A program made the position numbers and the translations under genes. From the NCBI GenBank assembly GCA_902786855.1, contig CADAEH010000009.1, positions 1-64,000 of the forward strand: 64,000 nt of DNA. The letters run 5' to 3'. Source of the DNA: an uncultured Eubacteriales bacterium (GTDB taxonomy: Bacteria > Bacillota > Clostridia > Peptostreptococcales > Anaerovoracaceae). This document shows, piece after piece, positions 44,084 through 53,421 of this stretch (the first letter of the stretch is position 1; each line of letters starts with the position of its first letter). Below the pieces are notes generated by a model. The model had not been told where the DNA came from, did not search any database, and saw nothing but the letters and a program-made list of their open reading frames with translations.

Positions 44084-45361
44084 ATGATAAAAAACATAGT
44101 ATTTGACATTGGGCGCGTTTTGATAGGCTTTGAGTGGAATGATTATATTCTCTCACTTTTTGATGAAGAGACGGCAGACAAGGTGACTGGCGCAATGTGG
44201 GGCACAGGTTACTGGAAACAGCTTGACATAGCTCTTCTGACTGACGAGGAGATACTGGAACTGTTTTACAGCGCAGCACCGGAGTATAAGGATCAGATAC
44301 TTGAAGCATTCGAGCGTGTGGGCGAATGTGTGAAGAGAAGAGACTGGGCTATTCCACTGATAAAAGATCTGAAAGAAAAGGGCTACAGAGTGCTGTATCT
44401 GTCGAATTTTTCAGAGCATGTGATGGGATCCAATCGTGACGCTCTGGACTTTGTCCCGCATATGGACGGCGGTGTATTCTCCTGTGATATCAATGTGATA
44501 AAGCCGGCAGCAGGAATTTATACTGCACTCCTCGAGAAGTACAGTCTGCTGCCCGAAGAGTGCCTTTTTATCGACGATCACAGGGACAATGTGTCTGCTG
44601 CTAAGAAGTGCGGGATGAAAGGCATCGTGTTTGAAAACAGGCAGCAGCTTGAGATCGATCTGGACAAGGCACTGACGAAGGACCGCGGTCATGACAGGAT
44701 CACAGTGCTTTGCTATGGAGATTCCAACACCTATGGATACGATCCCTATACATACAGCAGATATCCATATAAGGATCGGTGGACCACGATACTGGCAGAA
44801 ATGCTGGGGGAAAGATACGAAGTTATTCCGGAGGGGCTTAACGGCAGGACTACTGCCTATGACCGTCCCGGCGCTGACTGGAAAAACGGTGCAGGCAGTT
44901 TTGTCGCCTCCCTCGGCACCCATAAACCGGTCGATTATCTTGTGATCATGCTCGGTACTAATGACTGCAACGACGAGCTCGGTCTGACCGCTGAGCAGAT
45001 ATCAGCCGGCATGGAAAAACTTGTAAAACTTACAGAGCAGGAGACACCGGGACTGCAGGGTTATATACCGGAAGTCATAGTCGTGGCGCCGGCAGCGATA
45101 CAGGAAGACTTTGAGAACTCTCCGTTTGCAGATAAGCTTACAGAAGAATCAGTTCAGAAATCCCGTGATCTGGGTCCTTTATATAGGAAAATAGCTGCAA
45201 AGCACCTGTGTAAATTCATTGATGCGACTGCAGGACCGGAAGTATCGGAGGACTGTGAGCACCTGACAATAAAAGGGCACAGGCAGCTTGCAGAGCTTAT
45301 ATATGACGAGATAAACAGGGATCCTTCATCATATGATGTCGAGCAGAAGCTTGTTCCATAA
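44084..45361 (+). CDS. HAD hydrolase fused to SGNH hydrolase
   Basis: This is a 425-aa two-domain protein in one uninterrupted frame. Residues 1 to about 200 are a HAD-IA phosphatase (nucleophile D8 in VFDIGRVLIGF, LYLSNFSE as motif II, K140, and FIDDHRDN at 162-169). Residues about 205-420 are an SGNH/GDSL esterase (CYGDSNTYG with S214, GRTTAYDRP, MLGTNDCND, and the late CEHLTIKGH with the catalytic His). Fusion of a phosphatase with a deacylase suggests two-step removal of phosphate and acyl groups. The HAD second aspartate is replaced by Gly, as in YihX. Confidence 0.85.
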   Translation: MIKNIVFDIGRVLIGFEWNDYILSLFDEETADKVTGAMWGTGYWKQLDIALLTDEEILELFYSAAPEYKDQILEAFERVGECVKRRDWAIPLIKDLKEKGYRVLYLSNFSEHVMGSNRDALDFVPHMDGGVFSCDINVIKPAAGIYTALLEKYSLLPEECLFIDDHRDNVSAAKKCGMKGIVFENRQQLEIDLDKALTKDRGHDRITVLCYGDSNTYGYDPYTYSRYPYKDRWTTILAEMLGERYEVIPEGLNGRTTAYDRPGADWKNGAGSFVASLGTHKPVDYLVIMLGTNDCNDELGLTAEQISAGMEKLVKLTEQETPGLQGYIPEVIVVAPAAIQEDFENSPFADKLTEESVQKSRDLGPLYRKIAAKHLCKFIDATAGPEVSEDCEHLTIKGHRQLAELIYDEINRDPSSYDVEQKLVP

Positions 45362-45382
45362 GATCATCATTTCCAAAGAAAA

Positions 45383-45419
45383 CACCTCATCCCGCAGCTT
45401 CTGCGGATGAGGTGCTTTT
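45383..45419. terminator. Terminator between the HAD-SGNH and nitroreductase genes
   Basis: CACCTCAT (45383-45390) and CCGCAG pair with CTGCGG and ATGAGGTG (to 45414), then CTTTT. A-rich sequence upstream lets it serve the converging gene as well. Confidence 0.75.
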
Positions 45420-45445
45420 AGTTCATAGATAATAATACGACGCGC

Positions 45446-46255
45446 TTACAGCTTGCACTTTGCAACGTATGTAACATCCGGAGGCAGGCAGAGATCTCTG
45501 TCGGTAACCGGTTCGAAGCTCCACTTCGGTGTTTCCGGTCTGATTGCCCACATGACAGCGTAGAAGTTGAACATTACGATACCGTAATTAAGGAGTCTGT
45601 CTGCTTCTGTGGTAAGGTCATCCGGAAGACCTACAAGGACGATCTGATCATAATCAACGATGATCCTATAAGGCTGCCTGTTCTGGAATGACTGTGCATG
45701 AGCAATCGCTCTGAGACCGTCTTCCAGTTCATTATAGAATAGAGCTGTATCGATGTCCTGACCATACTTTATACCGTCCGTCATTTCATCAAGAGACTTC
45801 TTAGGAGCCTTCTTTTCATCATTGTCAGGATCGCGATAGCCGAATGCAACTACACAGGCAACTGCTTTATCTGTTTCTGCACCGAGAGCCCTTTTGGTCT
45901 CATCTGCATCGTTGATGGTCTGCCAGCAGGCAGCGAGTCCGAGTTCAGTCATCTTGAGAGTGAGCCCCTGGGCGATATAGCCGGCATTCTCGAGATAATG
46001 ATCGGCAACATCTGAAAAAATAACCATGTATGCAGGTGCTTTTATACAGAATCCATTATATCCTACGCAATCCTTGAGTCCTTCCCAGACTGTTCCGACA
46101 TAGAACTTGAGCTCAGTTTTGATCTCATCAACAAGATCACTCTCGTCATCTTCATAATATGTAAGAAGGGCGTTGAGAACATCGTCACCGACCTTCTTGT
46201 CAGCAAAAGCTCTGCAGGAGTTTCTGTTTTTAACTATTTGCTCATAATATTCCAT
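45446..46255 (-). CDS. Nitroreductase-family protein
   Basis: This 269-aa flavoprotein starts MEYYEQIVKNRNSCRAFADK, the usual FMN-binding entry (R-x-S-x-R-x-F like). The middle segment AGYIAQGLTLKMTELGLAACW is the second family signature. The C-terminal 80 residues are longer than in a minimal nitroreductase. It probably uses NAD(P)H and FMN, with an unknown substrate. It has its own promoter at 46304-46332. Confidence 0.85.
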   Translation of the reverse strand: MEYYEQIVKNRNSCRAFADKKVGDDVLNALLTYYEDDESDLVDEIKTELKFYVGTVWEGLKDCVGYNGFCIKAPAYMVIFSDVADHYLENAGYIAQGLTLKMTELGLAACWQTINDADETKRALGAETDKAVACVVAFGYRDPDNDEKKAPKKSLDEMTDGIKYGQDIDTALFYNELEDGLRAIAHAQSFQNRQPYRIIVDYDQIVLVGLPDDLTTEADRLLNYGIVMFNFYAVMWAIRPETPKWSFEPVTDRDLCLPPDVTYVAKCKL

Positions 46256-46303
46256 TTGTGTACCTTATCCTTTACCCCTATGATTGTTTTTTTACCACTC
46301 AAA

Positions 46304-46332
46304 ATAATACCATGCAGGGCAATGATTTTCAA
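46304..46332 (-). promoter_or_regulatory. Promoter of the nitroreductase gene
   Basis: On the minus strand: TTGAAA (46332-46327), 17-nt spacer, TATTAT (46309-46304). Confidence 0.6.
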
Positions 46333-46343
46333 TGATTAAGCGA

Positions 46344-46372
46344 TTGACAATCAAATAACGCAAGTCTATTAT
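46344..46372 (+). promoter_or_regulatory. Promoter of the YitT-family gene
   Basis: TTGACA (46344-46349), 17-nt spacer, TATTAT (46367-46372). Confidence 0.7.
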
Positions 46373-46411
46373 TGAAAAAGTATCAACACCGATGGAGAGG
46401 TCTCAAGTAAT

Positions 46412-47314
46412 ATGCTTTTCAAGGAACCTAAGACAAAAGCAGGCAAGCTGTTACGCAGCACTCTGATAGTTATAGTGTCTGCATTCTGCGGCTCATCAGT
46501 ACAGATTTTTGTAATGATCCCCAATGGCATGACCTCAGGCGGACTGCCGGGAATTGCCAGGATCATCACACATTTTTTTCCGATCAATTACGCTCTGGTC
46601 TATTATGCAATGTCGATGATTGTAATAATAGTTGCCTTTTTTACAATGGGTATGGCAGAGGTCAGAAGGATAATTGCCCTGTGCCTCACATATCCTGTAA
46701 TGCTGTTCTTCTTTGAAAAACTTGACTACAGTCTGCTTGATTCTCCGGATCCGTTACTTGCATCAATACTTATAGGTGTATTTTACGGATTAGCTACCGG
46801 TATAGGCTATATGGGCGGTTTTTCATCAGGCGGTACAGATACGATCGCAAGAGTGCTCAAGTACAAAGTGTTCAACTATATGCGTGCCGGAGACATCCAG
46901 ATGGTTATAGACATCAGTATCATCATTGTTTCGGCGTTTATTTTCAATACTAATGTAGCGCTGTATGCAGTTGTCAATGCATATGTTGCAGCAAAAGTCA
47001 TCTCTGCTGTAATGCTCGGACTCTCAAGACGCTTCATACAGTTTGACATAATAGCAAGCAGTGAGGAGAAGAGTAACATTATCACAGAGTATATTCTCAA
47101 AGATGTAGACAGGGCAGTCACTTCTCATATCTCGAAAGGTGAGTATTCTCAGCAGACGAGAAAGACATTAACCACGATATGTACACCTGGCGAAAGTATC
47201 AAGATCAAGAAATTCGTAGCAGACACAGATCCGGATGCATTCGCGACTATAATGCCTGTCACGAATGTCTGGGGCAAAAGATTCTCAGATATCCGCGAGG
47301 TGGATAATATATAG
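46412..47314 (+). CDS. YitT-family membrane protein
   Basis: This 300-aa protein has five or six membrane helices in the first 200 residues (IPNGMTSGGLPGIARI and GYMGGFSSGGTDTIAR are the family's duplicated GG motifs). A C-terminal cytosolic DUF2179 domain follows (residues about 210-295). The ATG is preceded by GGAGAGG. Function unknown; often proposed to be a transporter. Confidence 0.9.
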   Translation: MLFKEPKTKAGKLLRSTLIVIVSAFCGSSVQIFVMIPNGMTSGGLPGIARIITHFFPINYALVYYAMSMIVIIVAFFTMGMAEVRRIIALCLTYPVMLFFFEKLDYSLLDSPDPLLASILIGVFYGLATGIGYMGGFSSGGTDTIARVLKYKVFNYMRAGDIQMVIDISIIIVSAFIFNTNVALYAVVNAYVAAKVISAVMLGLSRRFIQFDIIASSEEKSNIITEYILKDVDRAVTSHISKGEYSQQTRKTLTTICTPGESIKIKKFVADTDPDAFATIMPVTNVWGKRFSDIREVDNI

Positions 47315-47358
47315 CCGGATCATATCGATTCGTAAATAAAGGACTGACATCATTTACC

Positions 47359-47382
47359 GGGACTGTTCTGCAGTCCCTTTTT
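47359..47382 (+). terminator. Terminator after the YitT-family gene
   Basis: GGGACTG (47359-47365), loop TTCTG, CAGTCCC (47371-47377), then TTTTT. Confidence 0.85.
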
Positions 47383-47457
47383 CATTGACAAATTTTAGCT
47401 CTATATAAAAATACGGACTTAATTCATAGTTCCCATTTTGGAAAATACGAAAGGGGG

Positions 47458-47509
47458 TTGACAGAACAGGCGATATGTATTATTGTACTAAGTAGTTAAT
47501 ACAATAATA
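47458..47509 (+). promoter_or_regulatory. Promoter and GntR-type operator
   Basis: TTGACA (47458-47463), 17-nt spacer, TATTGT (47481-47486). A perfect inverted repeat TATTATTGTA (47478-47487), 12 nt, TACAATAATA (47500-47509) covers the -10 and start region. The spacing and the GTAC-like centre fit a GntR/YtrA repressor, here the next gene, acting as an autorepressor. Confidence 0.7.
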
Positions 47510-47637
47510 CAGAAATGTTTGCAACACTTTGTACTCGCTGATCAACTTATAGATGTACAGAACTATCAGACTGTACCGCAAAGCGAATAGTAACATAAAC
47601 TGAATGTAAAAGCGGCATATATATGAAAGGGGATCAA

Positions 47638-48006
47638 ATGGAATGGAATTTTAAGAACGGGATTCCTATCTACACCCAGATCATTGATGAGATGACGATG
47701 AGGATCGCCAGCGGACAATATCCGCCGGGAGGGAAACTTCCTTCAGTAAGAGATCTGGCACTTGAAGCGGGAGTCAATCCCAATACAATGCAGAGAGCTT
47801 TGGCTGAATTGGAGCGCAGAGAACTTGTCCATTCGGAGCGTACAAGCGGAAGATTTGTGACAGAAGAGGAAGAGATTCTGAATACTCTGCATGAAGTTCT
47901 GGCAAAAAGATATTTCGAGGAGTTTGCTGACAAACTCCATAAGATAGGAATGTCCGGCGAAGATATCGCGGAAGCCGTAAAAAGATGGCTTGAGGACATC
48001 AGGTAA
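47638..48006 (+). CDS. GntR-family regulator (YtrA-like)
   Basis: This 122-aa protein has the winged helix-turn-helix of GntR proteins in residues about 8-75 (IPIYTQIIDEMTMRIASGQY, then LPSVRDLALEAGVNPNTMQR). The short helical C-terminus is typical of the YtrA subfamily, which represses adjacent ABC transporters. The ATG at 47638 follows AAAGGGGA. It lies 12 bp before the ATPase gene and downstream of a matching palindrome. Confidence 0.92.
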   Translation: MEWNFKNGIPIYTQIIDEMTMRIASGQYPPGGKLPSVRDLALEAGVNPNTMQRALAELERRELVHSERTSGRFVTEEEEILNTLHEVLAKRYFEEFADKLHKIGMSGEDIAEAVKRWLEDIR

Positions 48007-48018
48007 GGAGTGTGTGAA

Positions 48019-48714
48019 ATGGCAAGAATAGAAATAGAGAATCTTACTAAAGAATTCGGCACATTGACCGCACTTGACAATGTGGTGCTTGAGTTGGAAA
48101 AGGGGCAGATAGTCGGGCTCCTCGGACCGAATGGCAGCGGAAAGACTACACTGATCAAGATAATGAACGGTCTTCTTACGCCGACAGCAGGGACGGTTTC
48201 GATCAATGGGATAAATCCGGGGATCGAGACAAAAAAGATAGTGGCTTATCTTCCGGACAGGAATTCCCTGCCGGAATACATGACAACCGGGCAGCTCATA
48301 GAACTGTATCAGGATTTTTTCGATGATTTTAATATTGTCAAAGCAGAGACCATGATCTCTGAGCTGGGCATAGACATGACACAGCAGATGAAGCGTATGT
48401 CCAAGGGAACCAAGGAAAAGCTGCAGCTATGCCTGGTCATGGCAAGGGAAGCTGAAGTATATCTTCTGGATGAACCGATCGGAGGAGTGGACCCGGCGAC
48501 AAGGGATTACATCCTCAGAACGATCATATCCAACTATAACGAGGATGCTGTAGTGATCATTTCCACGCATCTGATCTCAGATATTGAATCTGTATTGGAT
48601 GATGTCATATTCCTTAAGGAAGGCAAGGTCGTTCTGCATAAGAAAGCAGAAGATATAAGAGAGGAAACAGGAGAGAGCGTAGATCAGCTCTTCCGGGAGG
48701 TGTTCAGATGTTAG
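48019..48714 (+). CDS. ABC transporter ATP-binding protein
   Basis: This 231-aa ATPase has Walker A GPNGSGKTT near residues 38-46, a degenerate signature MSKGTKEKLQL in place of LSGGQ, Walker B VYLLDEPIGGVDP, and a late STHLISDIE H-loop. TAAGGAG precedes the ATG at 48019. It pairs with the permease gene, which it overlaps by 7 bp. It is probably an exporter or resistance-type transporter of the YtrB class. Confidence 0.92.
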   Translation: MARIEIENLTKEFGTLTALDNVVLELEKGQIVGLLGPNGSGKTTLIKIMNGLLTPTAGTVSINGINPGIETKKIVAYLPDRNSLPEYMTTGQLIELYQDFFDDFNIVKAETMISELGIDMTQQMKRMSKGTKEKLQLCLVMAREAEVYLLDEPIGGVDPATRDYILRTIISNYNEDAVVIISTHLISDIESVLDDVIFLKEGKVVLHKKAEDIREETGESVDQLFREVFRC

Positions 48715-49478
48715 GTAAACTGTTAAAATACGAGATCCCGGCACTCGGGCGCAAGCTTATGCCATTATATGTCGGCTGGTGCGCTACTGCAGTATTACTT
48801 GGACTTGCAGTCGGTCCGGTATCATCCAAGTCAGAATTCATGGTCGTTGTCGCCGGGCTGATGTATACAGCCGCAGCGACAGCGGTACTGGTTATGGCGG
48901 TCGTCATGATCATCCAGAGATACAGCCACAGTCTGCTTGGCGATGAAGCATATTTCTATCAGGTGCTGCCTGTAACGGCGTCAGAGCATATTGCAAGCAA
49001 GGGCATCACCGCACTTGTATGGGTGCTGCTCTCGGGAGTTGCAATGCTTATTACAGGACTGATCATCGCGATATTCAGCGGGGTACTGTTCGGAGCTGAC
49101 ATTCAGTGGGCAGAGATATTCCGTGCATTAGCAGCGTTTAGAGCCAAAGAATGGCTTTCGGTGATCGAATTCATTATTCTCTCAGCGTTAAGCATAACCA
49201 AGAGCGTGCTCGGTATATATGCTGCGATCACGATAGGGCATCAGGTGGAGAAACATACGACATTGGCGTCGATCGGTGCATACATAGGAGTTCTTGTGTT
49301 TGAGTCGATCGTTGGCAGGATAATTATCGGGATCTTCCCTGATATGTTCAGAAACATCGACTCAATGTGGGAGCTCAATGGAGTATTCTTCTGCGCAATG
49401 ATCGTAACCGTTCTTATCGGAGCGGTATACTTCTTCACCTGCAGATATTTCATGGAGAACAGACTCAATCTGAACTGA
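48708..49478 (+). CDS. ABC transporter permease
   Basis: This 256-aa membrane protein with six predicted helices (for example YVGWCATAVLLGLAVG and ITALVWVLLSGVAMLITGLI) is translated from an ATG that overlaps the ATPase gene after CGGGAGG. It provides the membrane part of the GntR-controlled ABC transporter. Substrate unknown. Confidence 0.85.
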   Translation: MLGKLLKYEIPALGRKLMPLYVGWCATAVLLGLAVGPVSSKSEFMVVVAGLMYTAAATAVLVMAVVMIIQRYSHSLLGDEAYFYQVLPVTASEHIASKGITALVWVLLSGVAMLITGLIIAIFSGVLFGADIQWAEIFRALAAFRAKEWLSVIEFIILSALSITKSVLGIYAAITIGHQVEKHTTLASIGAYIGVLVFESIVGRIIIGIFPDMFRNIDSMWELNGVFFCAMIVTVLIGAVYFFTCRYFMENRLNLN

Positions 49479-49545
49479 TGCAATATGATACGTTATACAT
49501 TCGCTATCGATAGTTTTCAATAAAATGCAGTTTCTTAAGAACAGC

Positions 49546-49577
49546 AAAAGCAGCGGACAGAACATCCGCTGCTTTTC
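49546..49577 (+). terminator. Terminator of the GntR-ABC operon
   Basis: AAAAGCAGCGGA (49546-49557), loop CAGAACA, TCCGCTGCTTTT (49565-49576). Confidence 0.85.
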
Positions 49578-49642
49578 ATCTTGGATCAACGAAAAAGCCG
49601 ATAAAGTAATCGGAAATATATCATGAGGAAATTATTCACCGA

Positions 49643-49670
49643 TTGACACGTAGTGCATATACAATATATA
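49643..49670 (+). promoter_or_regulatory. Promoter of the NhaC gene
   Basis: TTGACA (49643-49648), 16-nt spacer, TATATA (49665-49670). Confidence 0.6.
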
Positions 49671-49702
49671 GTTATAGAGAATTCGTTGCAACACCATGTA
49701 TA

Positions 49703-49726
49703 TTGTCAGCAGATATCTGCTGACAA
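49703..49726. promoter_or_regulatory. 24-bp perfect palindrome in the nhaC leader
   Basis: TTGTCAGCAGAT is followed directly by its exact complement ATCTGCTGACAA. It sits between the promoter and the start codon, 20 bp before the ATG. It could be a repressor operator or a leader hairpin. Confidence 0.6.
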
Positions 49727-49746
49727 CATAGTTAGGACAAGTAGAG

Positions 49747-51231
49747 ATGAAAAACATATTTATAGAAGACAGAGAAATAAAAGCGCCGAAACTGTATCAG
49801 GCTTTACTATCTTTTGCAGGGCTGGTACTTGTGATGGCTGTCGGCATTATAGTGTTCGAGGTAGATCCGCATATCCCTATGTTCATCGGGGTCATCATTG
49901 CTGCAATTATGGCAATGGTGCTCGGATACAAATGGTCTCAGATAGAGAAAATGATGGTGGATGGAATATCCAAAGCTATGCAGTCGATTCTTATTCTTGC
50001 GATCGTAGGTATGATGATCGGCGCATGGCTTATATCGGGTACCATACCGACTATGATCTACTATGGACTCAAGCTCCTCAGCCCTAAGATCTTCCTGGTA
50101 GCGACAGTACTGATCTGTTCGATCACATCACTTGCTACAGGTACTTCATGGGGAACCATGGGAACGATGGGCCTGGCTCTGATCGGTATCGGTCAGGGGC
50201 TGGGCATGCCTATAGGACCGACTGCCGGTGCTGTGCTTGCCGGAGCTTATTTCGGTGATAAGCTTTCACCTCTTTCAGACACGACCAACCTCGCACCTGC
50301 CATGGCAGGCACTGACGTATTTACACACGTCAAATATATGCTCAAATCAACGCTGACTGCATACGTTATATCTCTTATATTCTTCGGAGTTTACGGGTTT
50401 ATACATGCAACAAGCGGAGCAGTTGATGCGTCACAGGCAACGATAATAATGGATGGGATCAGAAATACATTCCATATCAGTCCGTTACTGCTGCTGCCTC
50501 CGGTTGTCGTAATACTCGCGATCGCACTCAAGGTACCTGCGATCCCGGGTATCACACTGGGATTCCTTGTTGCATCCATAATGGCACCGATAGCTCAGCC
50601 TGATCTTGCTATTTTTGATGACAGCCTTGAACTCCTTCATAATGGAGTCAATCTCGGGGACCTGCTTTCGGTAGCGTTGAACGGGTTCTACTGCAATACT
50701 GAGGTGGAAGCGATCAACGATCTGCTGACGACAGGCGGTCTTATGAATATGGCAAGCTCAATACTCATGACGATCATCGCTATGATGTTCGGCGGCATCA
50801 TGGAAGGCTCCGGACAGCTTGCCGTGATCATCAATACCATATCCGGCAAGATCAAGAGTGATGCCGGCATGATCGCAGCTACAGAGGTCACATGCGTTCT
50901 TTCCAACACTGTGATGCCTGAACAGTACATCTCGATCCTTGTTCCGGGCAGAATGTACGCTCCTGCTTATAGAGAGAGGGGAATACATCCTAAGAGCCTC
51001 TCGAATGCACTTGAATCCGCCGGTACTGTTACATCATGTCTTATCCCATGGAATACCTGCGGGCTGTTTATCGCCAAAACGCTTGGCGTGACTGCTGCAG
51101 TCTATGCACCATGGGCGGTATTCAATTACACCATGCCTGTCATTTGCCTGATCATGGCGTTTATGGGCATCACCGTAACCAAGATGACTCCGGAAGAGCA
51201 GGCAAGGGCAGATGCAGGAGAACTGGTATAA
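49747..51231 (+). CDS. NhaC-family Na+/H+ antiporter
   Basis: This 494-aa membrane antiporter has about twelve helices. The family segments SITSLATGTSWGTMGTMGLA and GAYFGDKLSPLSDTTNLAPA, and a late MPEQYISILVPGRMY, are clear. It exchanges sodium for protons, or an organic acid/amine in some relatives. A ribosome binding site is hard to see (AGTAGAG). It is monocistronic with its own promoter, palindrome and terminator. Confidence 0.92.
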   Translation: MKNIFIEDREIKAPKLYQALLSFAGLVLVMAVGIIVFEVDPHIPMFIGVIIAAIMAMVLGYKWSQIEKMMVDGISKAMQSILILAIVGMMIGAWLISGTIPTMIYYGLKLLSPKIFLVATVLICSITSLATGTSWGTMGTMGLALIGIGQGLGMPIGPTAGAVLAGAYFGDKLSPLSDTTNLAPAMAGTDVFTHVKYMLKSTLTAYVISLIFFGVYGFIHATSGAVDASQATIIMDGIRNTFHISPLLLLPPVVVILAIALKVPAIPGITLGFLVASIMAPIAQPDLAIFDDSLELLHNGVNLGDLLSVALNGFYCNTEVEAINDLLTTGGLMNMASSILMTIIAMMFGGIMEGSGQLAVIINTISGKIKSDAGMIAATEVTCVLSNTVMPEQYISILVPGRMYAPAYRERGIHPKSLSNALESAGTVTSCLIPWNTCGLFIAKTLGVTAAVYAPWAVFNYTMPVICLIMAFMGITVTKMTPEEQARADAGELV

Positions 51232-51316
51232 CAGTCACAGGACAGGGGAACTGATAGAACGAAACCGGAGACCTTGTTAAAGGGACGAATAAAAATCAGA
51301 ATATGTTATATAAACC

Positions 51317-51346
51317 AAAACAGGGTGAAATGACACCCTGTTTTTT
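51317..51346 (+). terminator. Terminator after the NhaC gene
   Basis: AAAACAGGGTG (51317-51327), 6-nt loop, CACCCTGTTTT (51334-51344), then more T. Confidence 0.9.
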
Positions 51347-51585
51347 GTCGAATTATTATTCATATTCAAGAATTTTTATTGCAAGAAAATACTTGAAAAT
51401 CGGTGAGTCAAACGAATTTGAGGAAGAAAAAGGACAGAAAACGTTAATTAATTAACAAAATTTGAGTTGTTTTGGTTTTAACAAAGTCCCCTGAAAGCCT
51501 TGAAAAATCAATATCTTCACCTAATTTTCACAAAAGGGGCAATTAAAAAATGCCGGTTTAATGTTAACTAAATATCACTTTAAGA
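51347..51585. other. AT-rich intergenic stretch upstream of putP
   Basis: No gene is supportable. It contains a 14-bp palindrome GTTAATTAATTAAC (51443-51456), about 130 bp upstream of the putP -35, which may be a regulator site. Otherwise it is A/T-rich sequence without clear structure. Confidence 0.45.
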
Positions 51586-51614
51586 TTGACTTAAAGCGGA
51601 AAAAAGCCGATAAT
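51586..51614 (+). promoter_or_regulatory. Promoter of the putP gene
   Basis: TTGACT (51586-51591), 17-nt spacer, GATAAT (51609-51614). The start codon is 215 bp downstream, so the mRNA has a long leader in which I see no known riboswitch. Confidence 0.6.
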
Positions 51615-51828
51615 TAATGCATGAGATATATTGTCACCGGATTCTCATCTTATTGCGACAATTCGAATCAGTATATAACCCGACAACATTCCGGACTCGA
51701 AAATGCCGTAAAAAGTAACCAAAGAAACGGACCGGACAGGTCACATGATCCAGGCCGGCCGGCTGGTAAAATTTACCACAATATCAAGATAAGCGCTGTA
51801 GAGGGTGGCAATAGAAAAGGAGTATTGT

Positions 51829-53343
51829 ATGAATTCTGAAATGTTAACTTTTATTCTGTACTTTGTGGCCTTGATGGGCGTAGTAATCTACTTCTATATC
51901 AAGGATAAGCAGAGAAGCCAGGAGGACTACTTCCTCGGCGGACGTGCCATGGGACCTTGGGTAGCAGCTCTTTCAGCACAGGCATCCGATATGTCAGCCT
52001 GGCTGCTTATGGGACTTCCGGGATCCATCCTGGCGTTTGGATTCGGGCAGATGTGGATCGGTATCGGACTTGCTCTCGGTACTGCACTCAACTGGATCAT
52101 ATGTGCAAGAAGATTGAGAGTATTCTCAGAAGAGGCGAATGATTCTATCACGATCCCGCAGTTCCTTGCTAACAGATTTGATGCTGACAGCAAGACCCTG
52201 CAGGTCATCTGCGCTCTTATCTTCCTGTTCGCATATACCATCTACGTTGCATCCGCATTCGTAGCAGGTACAACCGTATTCGGAACACTGTTCCCTGGAA
52301 TCTCAACTTCACTGGCTATGGTAATATTCGCACTGCTGATCGTATTCTATACGATCTTCGGCGGATTCACCGCTGTATGCTGGACAGACTTCTTTCAGGG
52401 CATGCTGATGATGATCGCTCTGATGGCAGTTCCTATCACAGTAATCGCTACGCACCAGCAGCTCGACACATCGCTTCTCAGCCAGGTATATGAGTACACA
52501 GATGCAAATGGTGCTGTAGTCACATGCGACTTCGGAGGCGGTCTCTTCAGTGCAAGCTGGCAGGATATCGCAACCGGTATGGCGTGGGGTCTCGGATACT
52601 TCGGTATGCCGCACATTATCGTAAGATTCATGTCTGTTGAGAAGCCTTCTCAGATCAAGAAATCATCGATCATCGCTATTATATGGGTCCTGATCTCACT
52701 CGGAAGTGCATGTCTCATCGCTTATATGGGCAGAATGCTCGTTGCTGATGAACTTCTTCCTATGGGATTGCAGAAGCTCGTATTCATCACGATGGCAAGG
52801 AAATACTTCCCGGCTGCTGTCTCAGGACTGCTGCTCGCTGCTATCATAGCTGCATCTGTATCGACGGCAGACTCACAGCTTCTCGTAGCTTCCAGCTCAT
52901 TCACTGCTGACCTCTATACACAGTTCAAGAAGAATGTCAGTGAGAAGGAAGCTGTCCTGGTAGGACGTATCGTAGTAGTAGTCATCGCGATCATCGCTTA
53001 CCTGATCGCTTCATCCAAGGGAGCCGGAGCACAGGCCATCATGAATCTGGTAGAAAATGCGTGGGGCGCATTCGGCGCATCGTTCGGACCTGTCATCATC
53101 CTGTCACTCTTCTGGAGAGAGTTCAACTATAAGGGTGCTATCGCAGGTATCCTCGCAGGCTTCATCGTGGACCTCGGATGGCTGTTCGGCGGTCTCTCCG
53201 CAAGCACAGGCGTATACGAACTTCTGCCTGGATTCATTGCAGGCGGACTTGTTGCATTCATCGTTGCCAAGGTTACACCTACTCTTGATAAGGAAAGAGC
53301 AGTATACGACAAGGCAAGAGAAAGAGATGCCATTGCAGACTGA
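51829..53343 (+). CDS. putP: Sodium/proline symporter
   Basis: This 504-aa SSS-family symporter has thirteen predicted helices. It has the PutP signatures EDYFLGGRAMGPWVAALSAQ with the following ASDMSAWLLMGLPG (helix 2 sodium site), YTIFGGFTAVCWTDFFQG, and VSTADSQLLVASSS (helix 8). It imports L-proline with sodium. AAAAGGAG precedes the ATG at 51829. Confidence 0.93.
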   Translation: MNSEMLTFILYFVALMGVVIYFYIKDKQRSQEDYFLGGRAMGPWVAALSAQASDMSAWLLMGLPGSILAFGFGQMWIGIGLALGTALNWIICARRLRVFSEEANDSITIPQFLANRFDADSKTLQVICALIFLFAYTIYVASAFVAGTTVFGTLFPGISTSLAMVIFALLIVFYTIFGGFTAVCWTDFFQGMLMMIALMAVPITVIATHQQLDTSLLSQVYEYTDANGAVVTCDFGGGLFSASWQDIATGMAWGLGYFGMPHIIVRFMSVEKPSQIKKSSIIAIIWVLISLGSACLIAYMGRMLVADELLPMGLQKLVFITMARKYFPAAVSGLLLAAIIAASVSTADSQLLVASSSFTADLYTQFKKNVSEKEAVLVGRIVVVVIAIIAYLIASSKGAGAQAIMNLVENAWGAFGASFGPVIILSLFWREFNYKGAIAGILAGFIVDLGWLFGGLSASTGVYELLPGFIAGGLVAFIVAKVTPTLDKERAVYDKARERDAIAD

Positions 53344-53374
53344 TCTATAAAATGATCGGTTCGGGTTATAGAGG

Positions 53375-53408
53375 CGCAGACCTTCGGGTCTGCGTTTCAT
53401 TTTTTTGT
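53375..53408 (+). terminator. Terminator after putP
   Basis: CGCAGACC (53375-53382), loop TTCG, GGTCTGCG (53387-53394), then TTTCATTTTTTTG. Confidence 0.85.
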
Positions 53409-53421
53409 TTTATCCTCCCAA

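Noticed and set aside
49653-50087. A 144-codon frame overlapping NhaC
   Set aside because: It is a His/Tyr/Arg-rich shadow of the NhaC reading frame with no site of its own.
51621-51839. A 72-codon frame before putP
   Set aside because: No ribosome binding site, no similarity, and it overlaps the putP start; likely leader sequence.
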